Shown: positions 24,838 to 32,189 of the stretch, in pieces
How positions within the stretch are numbered: position 1 is the stretch's first letter
How the letters are laid out: the number at the start of each line of letters is the position of its first letter
NCBI RefSeq assembly: GCF_001571085.1
Contig: NZ_BCTC01000056.1
Span: 1-43,468, forward strand
Reading direction: 5' to 3'
Source of the DNA: Azohydromonas lata NBRC 102462
GTDB taxonomy: Bacteria; Pseudomonadota; Gammaproteobacteria; Burkholderiales; Burkholderiaceae_C
DNA: 43,468 bases
Made by a program: the position numbers and the translations under genes
The notes under the pieces: model-generated
What the model was told of the DNA's origin: nothing
Databases searched by the model: none
What the model saw: the letters and a program-made list of their open reading frames with translations, nothing else

Positions 24838-25707
24838 ATGAACGATTCGCCGAGGCTGATTCACGTCCCGTGCCTGCGCCCCGGCGCCATGTACCGCATG
24901 GCGTGCTGGGAATGGGGTGATCCGGCCAACGACCGCGTGCTCATTTGCGTGCACGGCCTCACGCGCCAGGGGCGCGACTTCTCCACGCTGGCTCGTGCCA
25001 TGAGCAGCGAATACCGCGTGGTCTGCCCGGACGTGCTCGGCCGCGGGCACTCCGACTGGCTGCACGACTCCGCCGGCTACAACGTGCCGTTCTACGTGTC
25101 GGACATGGTCAACCTGCTGGCGCGGCTGAACGCACGCGAGGTGGACTGGGTCGGCACGTCCATGGGCGGGCTCATAGGCCTGAGCCTGGGTGCGCTGGCC
25201 AACGCGCCGCTGCGCCGCATGGTGCTCAACGACGTTGGTCCGACCATTGAAGGCGAGGGCCTGCAGCGCATTGCCGACTACGTGGGCGTGCCGCGCCACT
25301 GGGCCAACGAGCAGGAGGCCGCGGCCTTCCTGCACGACATCTCCGAGAGCTTCGGCCCGCACACGGACGAGCAGTGGATGGAGATTTGCCGTCCGCAACT
25401 GCGCCCCGACGGCGAAGGCGTCACGCTGCACTACGACCTGCACATTGCCGACGTTTTCAAACAGCTCACACCCGCAGTGGCCCAGGCCGGCAGCGCCGCG
25501 CTGTGGCAGGCCTACGACGCGCTGCGCTGTCAGGTGCTGCTGCTGCGCGGCGCGCAGTCCGATTTGCTGTCGCGCGAAACCGCGCAGGCCATGACGCAGC
25601 GCGGCCCGCGCGCGCGCGTGGTGGAGTTCGAAGGCGTGGGCCACGCGCCCATGCTGGTGCAACTTGATCAGGTGCAGGCGGTGAGGGAGTTCTTGTTGTC
25701 GCCATGA
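24838..25707 (+). CDS. Alpha/beta-hydrolase
   Basis: A 289-residue alpha/beta-hydrolase-fold enzyme. Visible are the oxyanion strand ICVHGLTRQGRDF, the nucleophile elbow GTSMGG (Ser108), an acid candidate in RGAQSDLLS and the catalytic His in GVGHAPML. The order is complete, so it should be active. Its position next to bdhA invites a role in hydroxyalkanoate oligomer or ester hydrolysis, but its substrate is not shown. I chose ATG 24838 because CGGGAG lies 5 bases upstream; an in-frame ATG at 24811 lacks one. The TGA overlaps the relA ATG by 4 bases (ATGA). Confidence 0.85.
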   Translation: MNDSPRLIHVPCLRPGAMYRMACWEWGDPANDRVLICVHGLTRQGRDFSTLARAMSSEYRVVCPDVLGRGHSDWLHDSAGYNVPFYVSDMVNLLARLNAREVDWVGTSMGGLIGLSLGALANAPLRRMVLNDVGPTIEGEGLQRIADYVGVPRHWANEQEAAAFLHDISESFGPHTDEQWMEICRPQLRPDGEGVTLHYDLHIADVFKQLTPAVAQAGSAALWQAYDALRCQVLLLRGAQSDLLSRETAQAMTQRGPRARVVEFEGVGHAPMLVQLDQVQAVREFLLSP

Positions 25708-27953
25708 GAAGCCTGCAATCCGAATGGGTCACCGCACGGCCCGCCACCATCGTTGAACTGGCCGAGCTGCCTTCTTCCCCAGGCGAAGGCGCTCTTTCTC
25801 CCGAGGATGCCGGCTTGCTCGCCCTGCAGCGCGCGCGGGCCTTTGCCGAGCCGCTGCTGTGGCAGCGCGAGCTCGACACCGGCGAGGACGCACTCGCCCA
25901 CGCCGACGGCGTCTGCGCCGTGCTGCGCAGCATCGGCGCGGCGCCGGCCATGCAGGCCGCGGCCTACCTGGTCTACGCCGGGGACTTCCTACAAAAGCCC
26001 GAGGAGGTGGTCGCCAAGGCGTTTGGCGAGTCCTACGCCAGTCTGGTGAGCCACACGCGGCAACTGGTGCAGATACAGCGCGCGGCGCGCCAGGCCCGCG
26101 TCGAGGAGCCCGCGCGCGCGCAGCAGACCGAGCGCGTACGCAAGATGCTGCTGGCCTTCTCGCGCGACCTGCGCGTGGTGCTGCTGCGCCTGGCCTCGCG
26201 TCTGCAGACGCTGCGCTGGTACGCCGCGAGCAAGCTGCCCTGTCCGCAGGACCTGGCGCTGGAGTCGCAGCACGTCTTTGCGCCGCTGGCCAACCGGCTG
26301 GGCATCTGGCAGATCAAGTGGGAGCTCGAAGACCTGTCCTTCCGTTTCCTGCAGCCGCAGGAATACAAGCGCATCGCCACGCTGCTGCACGAAAAGCGCA
26401 GCGAGCGCGAGCAGGGCGTGGAGCGTTTCCGGGCCGAGCTGGCGCAGGAGCTGGCCGAGGTGGGCATTCAGGCCACCGTGCAGGGGCGGCCCAAGCACAT
26501 CTACAGCATCTACAAGAAGATGCAGGGCAAGCGCCTGGGCTTCGAGCGCGTGCTGGACCTGCGGGCGCTGCGCGTCATCGTCGAGGACGTGCCGCAGTGC
26601 TATGCGGCGCTGGCGCGTGTGCACGAGCGCTACCGGCCGCTGGAAGGCGAGTTCGACGACTACATCGCCAAGCCAAAGCCCAACGGCTACCAGTCGCTGC
26701 ACACCGTGGTGCTGGACGACGAGGACCGTCCCGTGGAAGTGCAGATCCGCACCCGTCCCATGCACGAGCACGCCGAGTACGGCGTGGCCGCGCATTGGGC
26801 CTACAAGGAGGCGGGCGCGCGCGGCTATGCCGGCGTGAGCGCCGCGGGCGCTTTCGAGGAGCGCGTGGCCGAGGCCCGCAAGGCCGTGCTGCGCCAGCTG
26901 CTCGAATGGGAGCGCGACTACGTGCAAGGCGGCGACAACGCCGCCTTCGACGACCGCATCTACGTCTTCACGCCGCAGGCCACGGTGGTGGAACTGCCCG
27001 CCGGCGCCACGCCCGTGGACTTCGCCTACAACGTGCACACCGACTTGGGCCACCGTTGCCGCGGTGCCCGCGTGGACGGTGCGCTGGTGCCGCTGAACAC
27101 GCCGCTGCGCAGCGGACAGACGGTGGAGGTCAACACCTGCAAGGAGGGCGGACCGTCGCTGGACTGGCTCAACCCCGAGCTGGGCTATCTGGCCAGCGCG
27201 CGGGCACGCTCCAAGGTCCGCGCCTGGTTCAACGCACTGGCGCAGCGCGACACCATTGCGCGTGGCCGCGATGCGGTGGAAAAGCTGCTGCAGCGAGAAG
27301 GGCGCACGGCGCTCAAGCTCGACGACCTGGCCGCACGGCTGGGCTTCAAGAGCGCGGACGCACTCTTCGAGGTGGTCGGCAAGGACGAGTACTCCCTGCG
27401 CAACATCGAGCAGCTGCTGCGCCCGGCCGAGCCCGCGCCGCCGCTGGACGAACTGGTCACCAAGCGTGCCACGGCGCCGGAGGGCGGACCGCGCGGGGGC
27501 ATCCTGGTGGTGGGCGTGGAATCGCTGCTCACCAGCTTGGCGCGCTGCTGCCGCCCGGCGCCGCCGGATGCCATAGGCGGCTTCGTCACCCGTGGCAAGG
27601 GCGTGGCCGTGCACCGCGTGGACTGCACCAACTTCCGCCACGCGGCGCAGCAGTCGCCGGAGCGCGTCATTCCCGTCACCTGGGGACGGCCGCGCAGCGA
27701 CCGGGACGCGCTCTATCCCGTGGACGTGACTGTCGAGGCCGCCGACCGCCCCGGACTGCTGCGCGACATCTCCGAGCTCTTTGCCAAGGAGAAGATGAAG
27801 GTCACGGACATGAAGATGCAGTCCGTGAAGGACGCGCACGGTGGCAGCACGCGCATGAACTTCACCATCGAGGTCCATGACGCGGCGCGGCTGTCGCAGG
27901 TGCTGGGCCAGGTGCAGCGCATCGGCGGCGTGAGGCGTGCGGCGCGGCGCTGA
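25704..27953 (+). CDS. relA: GTP pyrophosphokinase RelA (monofunctional type)
   Basis: Ribosome-associated (p)ppGpp synthetase of the stringent response, 749 residues (E. coli RelA 744). The N-terminal hydrolase-like domain (~40-190) has lost the HD pair: YAGD stands at residues 91-94 where active hydrolases have LHD, so no ppGpp hydrolysis is expected. The synthetase domain (~240-370) has GRPKHIYSIYKKM, FDDYIAKPKPNGYQSLH and EVQIRT. TGS (~410-475, DRIYVFTPQ), the Zn-finger region with CCRP, and the C-terminal ACT domain follow. It is translationally coupled to the hydrolase by ATGA; the upstream sequence is hydrolase-coding, so relA probably shares its transcript. The bifunctional SpoT is elsewhere. 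Confidence 0.94.
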   Translation: MRSLQSEWVTARPATIVELAELPSSPGEGALSPEDAGLLALQRARAFAEPLLWQRELDTGEDALAHADGVCAVLRSIGAAPAMQAAAYLVYAGDFLQKPEEVVAKAFGESYASLVSHTRQLVQIQRAARQARVEEPARAQQTERVRKMLLAFSRDLRVVLLRLASRLQTLRWYAASKLPCPQDLALESQHVFAPLANRLGIWQIKWELEDLSFRFLQPQEYKRIATLLHEKRSEREQGVERFRAELAQELAEVGIQATVQGRPKHIYSIYKKMQGKRLGFERVLDLRALRVIVEDVPQCYAALARVHERYRPLEGEFDDYIAKPKPNGYQSLHTVVLDDEDRPVEVQIRTRPMHEHAEYGVAAHWAYKEAGARGYAGVSAAGAFEERVAEARKAVLRQLLEWERDYVQGGDNAAFDDRIYVFTPQATVVELPAGATPVDFAYNVHTDLGHRCRGARVDGALVPLNTPLRSGQTVEVNTCKEGGPSLDWLNPELGYLASARARSKVRAWFNALAQRDTIARGRDAVEKLLQREGRTALKLDDLAARLGFKSADALFEVVGKDEYSLRNIEQLLRPAEPAPPLDELVTKRATAPEGGPRGGILVVGVESLLTSLARCCRPAPPDAIGGFVTRGKGVAVHRVDCTNFRHAAQQSPERVIPVTWGRPRSDRDALYPVDVTVEAADRPGLLRDISELFAKEKMKVTDMKMQSVKDAHGGSTRMNFTIEVHDAARLSQVLGQVQRIGGVRRAARR

Positions 27954-28002
27954 TGCGCTGCCGGGGCAGGGCGCCATGGCGGCGTTCTGCCCGCCTCATG
28001 GG

Positions 28003-28027
28003 CTGGCGCCAAGGCCCGTGGCGCCAG
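28003..28027 (+). terminator. Hairpin after relA, no U-tract
   Basis: CTGGCGCC (28003-28010) pairs with GGCGCCAG (28020-28027) over a 9-base loop, 50 bases after the relA stop. No T-run follows. It could stabilise or weakly terminate the relA transcript before the tRNA promoter. Confidence 0.3.
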
Positions 28028-28086
28028 GGCAAATGACCGTCCAAAAGCCCGCGCAGCACTTTCTTCAAATTTTTCGAGAGAACCGC

Positions 28087-28116
28087 TTGCGCAACTGAAA
28101 AAACTGCTGCTAGAAT
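28087..28116 (+). promoter_or_regulatory. Promoter of tRNA-Val
   Basis: TTGCGC (28087-28092), 18 bases, TAGAAT (28111-28116), preceded by an AT-rich stretch (CAAATTTTT) that may act as an UP element. The predicted start near 28123 gives a 5' leader in which CTTCGC (28123-28128) can pair with GCGAAG (28149-28154), as in tRNA precursors. Confidence 0.65.
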
Positions 28117-28159
28117 GGCGTTCTTCGCAAGCAAGCAAACGCTTTCAAGCGAAGACAAC

Positions 28160-28236
28160 AGGCGCGTAGCTCAGCTGGTTAGAGCACCACCTTGACATGG
28201 TGGGGGTCGTTGGTTCGAGTCCAATCGCGCCTACCA
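28160..28236 (+). tRNA. tRNA-Val (anticodon GAC)
   Basis: The full cloverleaf can be drawn. Acceptor AGGCGCG pairs with CGCGCCT; T8 A9 follow; D-stem GCTC/GAGC; anticodon stem CCACC/GGTGG around TTGACAT with anticodon GAC at 28194-28196; T-arm with GTTCGAGTC; discriminator A and encoded CCA at 28234-28236. It reads GUC/GUU valine codons and stands alone. Confidence 0.96.
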
Positions 28237-28242
28237 ATCGCA

Positions 28243-28281
28243 AGCCCCTGACGGGTGATCTCGTCAGGGGCTCTTTGCTTT
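28243..28281 (+). terminator. Terminator of tRNA-Val
   Basis: AGCCCCTGACG (28243-28253) and CGTCAGGGGCT (28262-28272) form a perfect 11-pair stem with an 8-base loop, then CTTTGCTTTT. It starts 6 bases after the tRNA CCA. From here to 28430 I see no gene or clear signal. Confidence 0.85.
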
Positions 28282-28430
28282 TGGGGTGCACGAAAAGGCC
28301 GCGTGTCGCCATGACGTGCGAGGAGCGAACGCTTGGCTTGCGATGTCCGGCGCTGCCCAATGAGAAACGGCGGCCGGGCTGCCGTTGCAGCCGGACCGCC
28401 GTCGTGTGGCGGGGAAGAGGCGAAGCGGTT

Positions 28431-29270
28431 TCAGCGCACGGCGACGGCCTGCGTGTCCGGCTCGGCAGCGGCCACAGGTGCGGAGCGCGGCTGAATCACG
28501 GGCATGGGCGCGTTGGTGGGCACGCCGCGGCCATTGGCCACTTGGCGCAGGTAGCCCTGCTCAGCCAGCACCTTCACGGCGTAGCCGCCGTCCTCGTCCA
28601 GGTTGGCCGCACCGACGTAGTAGCGCAGCCCGGCTTCCAGGCCACCGGCGCGCTGAATGCATTCCTTGAGCACCTGCACGCCCACGCGCAGGTTGGTGAC
28701 CGGGTCGAAGGCCGCCAGCGTGCCGCCGAAGCGCTCGTACTTGTCGTCGTGCACACGCGTCATCACCTGCATCAGCCCCTGGGCGCCGACGGCGCTTTGG
28801 GCGAACGGGTTGAAGCTGGACTCCACGGCCATGATGGCCAGGATGAGCGTGGGCTCCAGCCCCGCGCGCTGGCCGACCTGCCACGCTTCCTGCACCAGGC
28901 GGCTGATGGGCTCCGGCGCCACGCGGTAGCGGCGCGAGAGCCATTTGGCGACGGCAGCCTGCTGGCGGTCGAGCTCGCGCGGGTCCGCCGCCGTGGCGCG
29001 GGCCACGCCTTGCGGGTCCGACAAGGCCACGAGCATGTTGCCTTCGCGCTCGGCGCGGGCCTCGTAGCGGGATTGCAGCCATCCGAAGGCCGCACGCTCG
29101 GCCTGATGGCGCAGATCGGCATGGCTGCCGGCAAAGGCCAGCAATGCCACGACGGTGAGGCCCACCAGGGCCAGCGTGTTGTGGCTGACCTGGAACAGGC
29201 CGGCAACGACGTCGCGCACAAAGACCGCGACTGAAGCGCGCACCGCGCGCACCATGACAAACGCTGTCAT
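28431..29270 (-). CDS. Lytic murein transglycosylase (SLT family), membrane-anchored
   Basis: A 279-residue protein. One transmembrane segment (about residues 25-45) is followed by a linker and an SLT/goose-lysozyme-like domain (~130-250). This has the catalytic Glu150 in AVESSFNP, the GLMQVM motif and the AGLRYYVGAAN signature. It should cleave peptidoglycan glycan strands from the periplasmic side, producing 1,6-anhydro-muropeptides. The start at 29270 has AAGGAG 6 bases upstream. It is divergent from ubiD; its own promoter and a 200-base structured leader lie in between. Confidence 0.88.
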   Translation of the reverse strand: MTAFVMVRAVRASVAVFVRDVVAGLFQVSHNTLALVGLTVVALLAFAGSHADLRHQAERAAFGWLQSRYEARAEREGNMLVALSDPQGVARATAADPRELDRQQAAVAKWLSRRYRVAPEPISRLVQEAWQVGQRAGLEPTLILAIMAVESSFNPFAQSAVGAQGLMQVMTRVHDDKYERFGGTLAAFDPVTNLRVGVQVLKECIQRAGGLEAGLRYYVGAANLDEDGGYAVKVLAEQGYLRQVANGRGVPTNAPMPVIQPRSAPVAAAEPDTQAVAVR

Positions 29271-29399
29271 TGCTCTCCTTTCGTCCACCGGCGCGGCAAT
29301 CCAGCGCCTCCCTCGGGAAGCGTTGAAAGTGCCACGCAAGGCGGCGGCGATAATGGTTCGGCAGCAGGCCCGCATGAATCGGACCCTTTCCGCAGCGTC

Positions 29400-29469
29400 C
29401 CCGACGCGACGGGCTGCAAGGCAGCGGTACCCTGTTGAGGGATCGGATCAACCCTGGTCTACGCCAGGT
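29400..29469 (-). promoter_or_regulatory. Tandem hairpins in the lytic transglycosylase leader
   Basis: From the predicted start (about 29469) leftward lie CCTGG-CGTAGA-CCAGG (29468-29453), CCCT-CAAC-AGGG (29441-29430), GCTGC-CTT-GCAGC (29425-29413) and CCCG-TCGCGT-CGGG (29413-29400). Four small perfect stems lie within 70 bases, upstream of another ~130 bases of leader. No T-run is seen. This may be a regulatory 5' UTR or an independent small RNA; I do not recognise a known family. Confidence 0.4.
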
Positions 29470-29505
29470 GAACCCATTCTAGGAAGGGTTCAAATAACCG
29501 GTCAA
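29470..29505 (-). promoter_or_regulatory. Promoter of the lytic transglycosylase gene with an overlapping dyad
   Basis: On the minus strand TTGACC (29505-29500), 18 bases, TAGAAT (29481-29476). A dyad GAACCC (29470-29475)...GGGTTC (29486-29491) brackets the -10 box and could be an operator. The promoter lies 34 bases from the ubiD start; no clear plus-strand promoter or ribosome site for ubiD is visible. Confidence 0.6.
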
Positions 29506-29538
29506 GAATATCAAATCCACTCTACATAGCTATTGGTA

Positions 29539-31104
29539 ATGAAATACCGCGACCTGCGGGACTTTGCCGTGCAACTTGAACGACTTGGCGAGCTGCGGCG
29601 CATCAGCGAGCCAGTGTCACCAAAGCTTGAAATGACGGCCCTGAGCGACCGCGTGCTGCAGGCCGGCGGCCCGGCGCTGTGGTTCGAGAAGCCCACGGGC
29701 CACGACATGCCGGTGCTGGCCAACCTGTTCGGCACCCCGCGCCGCGTGGCGCTGGGCATGGGCGCGCAGGACACCTCGGAGCTGCGCGACATCGGCCGCC
29801 TGCTGGCCAGCCTCAAGGAGCCCGAGCCCCCGCGCGGCTTGAAGGACGCCGGGCGGCTGCTGCAAATGGGCAAGGCGCTGTGGGACATGAAGCCCGCGCG
29901 CGTTTCCTCGCCCGCCTGCCAGCAGCAGGTGCTTCAGGGCGACGAGGTGAACCTGCACCGGTTGCCCATTCAACTGTGCTGGCCCGGCGATGCCGGCCCG
30001 CTGCTGACCTGGGGCCTGGTGATCACGCGCGGCCCGCAGTCCGTGGCGCAGCCGCGCACGCGGCAGAACCTGGGCATCTACCGCCAGCAGCTCATCGGCC
30101 GGCGCGAGCTGATCATGCGCTGGCTGGCGCACCGCGGCGGCGCGCTGGACTTCCGCGAGTTCGCGCGCGCCAACCCGGGCCAGCCGTTTCCCATCGCCGT
30201 GGCGCTGGGGGCCGATCCGGCCACGCTGTTGGGCGCGGTCACGCCGGTGCCGGATTCGCTGTCGGAGTACCAGTTCGCCGGCCTGCTGCGCGGCAGCCGC
30301 ACGGAGCTGGCCGACACCTCGGTGGGCGAGGGCCCTCAGAAGCTGCAGGCGCCGGCCAGTGCCGAGATCGTGCTGGAAGGCCACATCCCCGTGGCTGCGC
30401 CCGGCTACGAAGGCGTGAGCGAGGACGGCGTGCCGCTCAAGGAGCGCGGCGGCTACCTGCACGCGCTCGAAGGGCCTTTTGGCGACCACACCGGCTACTA
30501 CAACGAGCAGGACTGGTTCCCGGTGTTCCGCGTCGATCGCCTCACGCAGCGGCGCGACCCCGTGTACCACTCCACCTACACCGGCAAGCCACCGGACGAG
30601 CCCGCGGTGCTGGGCGTGGCGCTCAACGAAGTGTTCGTCCCCATCCTGCAGAAGCAGTTCCCGGAGATCGTGGACTTCTACCTGCCGCCGGAAGGCTGCA
30701 GCTACCGCATGGCCGTCATCTCCATGCGCAAGGCCTACCCGGGCCACGCCAAGCGGCTGATGTTCGGCCTGTGGAGCTTCCTGCGCCAGTTCATGTACAC
30801 CAAGTTCATCGTGGTGACGGACGAGGACGTGAACATCCGTGACTGGCGCGACGTGATTTGGGCCATCACCACGCGCATGGACCCGGTGCGCGACACCACG
30901 CTGGTGTCGGACACGCCCATCGACTACCTCGATTTCGCCTCGCCCGTGAGCGGCCTGGGCGGCAAGATGGGGCTGGACGCAACCAACAAGTGGCCGGGCG
31001 AAACCAGCCGCGAGTGGGGCCGCACCATCACCATGGAGCCCGCGGTGCAGGCGCGCATGGACCAAGTCTTCGAGCGTCTCATGGCTGGCGGCAAGGGCGC
31101 TTGA
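29539..31104 (+). CDS. ubiD: 4-hydroxy-3-polyprenylbenzoate decarboxylase UbiD
   Basis: Prenylated-FMN-dependent decarboxylase of ubiquinone synthesis, 521 residues. The N-terminus [19 protein letters not shown] is typical. The conserved region NLGIYRQQ...REL, the catalytic E-D-E region (EIVLEGHIP, then [11 protein letters not shown]), and [15 protein letters not shown] with the C-terminal CP-less ubiquinone-type ending all fit UbiD rather than VdcC-type enzymes. Start: ATG 29539; the frame begins two codons earlier at TTG. No Shine-Dalgarno is visible. UbiX, which makes the cofactor, is not in the window. Confidence 0.94.
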   Translation: MKYRDLRDFAVQLERLGELRRISEPVSPKLEMTALSDRVLQAGGPALWFEKPTGHDMPVLANLFGTPRRVALGMGAQDTSELRDIGRLLASLKEPEPPRGLKDAGRLLQMGKALWDMKPARVSSPACQQQVLQGDEVNLHRLPIQLCWPGDAGPLLTWGLVITRGPQSVAQPRTRQNLGIYRQQLIGRRELIMRWLAHRGGALDFREFARANPGQPFPIAVALGADPATLLGAVTPVPDSLSEYQFAGLLRGSRTELADTSVGEGPQKLQAPASAEIVLEGHIPVAAPGYEGVSEDGVPLKERGGYLHALEGPFGDHTGYYNEQDWFPVFRVDRLTQRRDPVYHSTYTGKPPDEPAVLGVALNEVFVPILQKQFPEIVDFYLPPEGCSYRMAVISMRKAYPGHAKRLMFGLWSFLRQFMYTKFIVVTDEDVNIRDWRDVIWAITTRMDPVRDTTLVSDTPIDYLDFASPVSGLGGKMGLDATNKWPGETSREWGRTITMEPAVQARMDQVFERLMAGGKGA

Positions 31105-31267
31105 AACCCCTGCGCCCGCCGTCCCCAAGCTTGATGCGGGCAGGGCGCTGAGCTACCTTTGCCCTGCCTGCCTTGGCGCAGGTTCATGCAAGTGGCGCAG
31201 TCTTCTGCGCAACAGGAGCCCCGGACCGCCTACCTCCGGAGCCCCAGCGGCGGTGGCAATCGCCCGT

Positions 31268-31305
31268 CCCCTCCGCGCTTCGGCGCGGAGGGGTTCGCTT
31301 TTTTT
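31268..31305 (+). terminator. Strong intrinsic terminator after ubiD
   Basis: CCCCTCCGCGC (31268-31278), TTCG tetraloop, GCGCGGAGGGG (31283-31293), then TTCGC and seven T (31299-31305). It lies 164 bases after the ubiD stop; the intervening stretch holds no gene that I can support. Confidence 0.9.
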
Positions 31306-31325
31306 GGGGCGGCTTCACGAGCCCT

Positions 31326-32123
31326 TCACGAGCCCATCAGCAGGCCTATGCGTTCGCGCACCACCCAGCGCATGAGCGTGAAGCCGGCGCCGCTGGGTAG
31401 CCAGCGCAGCAGGGGCAGGCTGTCGTCGCCGGCCAGACCCACCGGCGCCGGGACGACGCGCAGCGCCATGCCGGCCGCGGCACCCGCCTGCTCGAAGGCG
31501 CGCTGCGCGCGCGGCATGTGCCAGTCGTGCGTGACCAGGACGATGGTGGTGATGCCCTGCGGCTTGAGCAGCGCCACGCTGCGCGCGGCGTTCTCGCGCG
31601 TGTCGCGCGAGGCGTCCTCCACCCAGCGCAGCGGGTGGCGGAACTCCTCGGCCGCCAGCCGCGCCGCGATGGTGGCTTCCGCCTCGCCCTGCATTCCCGC
31701 ATGGCCCACGCCGCCGCTGAAGCCCACGCCCAGGCCGCTGGCGCGCGACAGCCACAGGCCGTAGCGCAGCCGCTCCAGTGAATAGATGCCGAGGCTGGAC
31801 GTGCCGTACTCCGGCGCGAAGGCCTCCCGCTTGCCGCCCAGCACGATGATGGCCGTGCCCGCCGGCGCCAGCCCCTTCAGCGCAGCCGCCTCCAGCGCCG
31901 GTGGCGGCTGCAGCAGCCAGCGCTTGGCCGGCTCCGCCACCGCCGTGCAGGCCTCCAGCCACAGCATCGCCACACCCAAGCCCAGCAGCGCCAGGCCCAG
32001 GCGCCGGCGCCACAGCAGGCCGCCCAAGACCACCACCAGCAGGGCAGGCAGCGGGGGCAGCAGCAGGGCACTCAGCAGCGGCTTCCAGGACTCCAGTCCA
32101 AGCCGCATCACAATCTCGTTCAT
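31326..32123 (-). CDS. YdcF/ElyC-family (DUF218) envelope protein
   Basis: About 265 residues. Two N-terminal hydrophobic helices (about 15-35 and 38-58) precede a DUF218 domain: AIIVLGGKREAFAPEYG, LRYGLWLSRASGLGVGFSGGVG, DASRDTRENAARS, VLVTHDWHMPRAQRAFE. The family includes YdcF, SanA and ElyC, implicated in envelope and peptidoglycan-precursor integrity; no reaction is firmly assigned. ATG 32123 (MNEIVMRLG) or ATG 32138 (MREQPMNE) could be the start; neither has a good ribosome site. It is divergent from the DUF748 gene. The 3' end sits in an 11-base tandem duplication. Confidence 0.85.
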   Translation of the reverse strand: MNEIVMRLGLESWKPLLSALLLPPLPALLVVVLGGLLWRRRLGLALLGLGVAMLWLEACTAVAEPAKRWLLQPPPALEAAALKGLAPAGTAIIVLGGKREAFAPEYGTSSLGIYSLERLRYGLWLSRASGLGVGFSGGVGHAGMQGEAEATIAARLAAEEFRHPLRWVEDASRDTRENAARSVALLKPQGITTIVLVTHDWHMPRAQRAFEQAGAAAGMALRVVPAPVGLAGDDSLPLLRWLPSGAGFTLMRWVVRERIGLLMGS

Positions 32124-32189
32124 TGGTTGTTCTCTCATCGCCGGACGGCGCGCATTGTGCGCAGGCCGCCGGCACGCAATTGCGCATTA

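Noticed and set aside
24787-25662. N-terminal extension of bdhA to a 548-codon frame
   Set aside because: The extension is antisense to the hydrolase and lacks motifs; the start at 24786 has a strong AAGGAGG.
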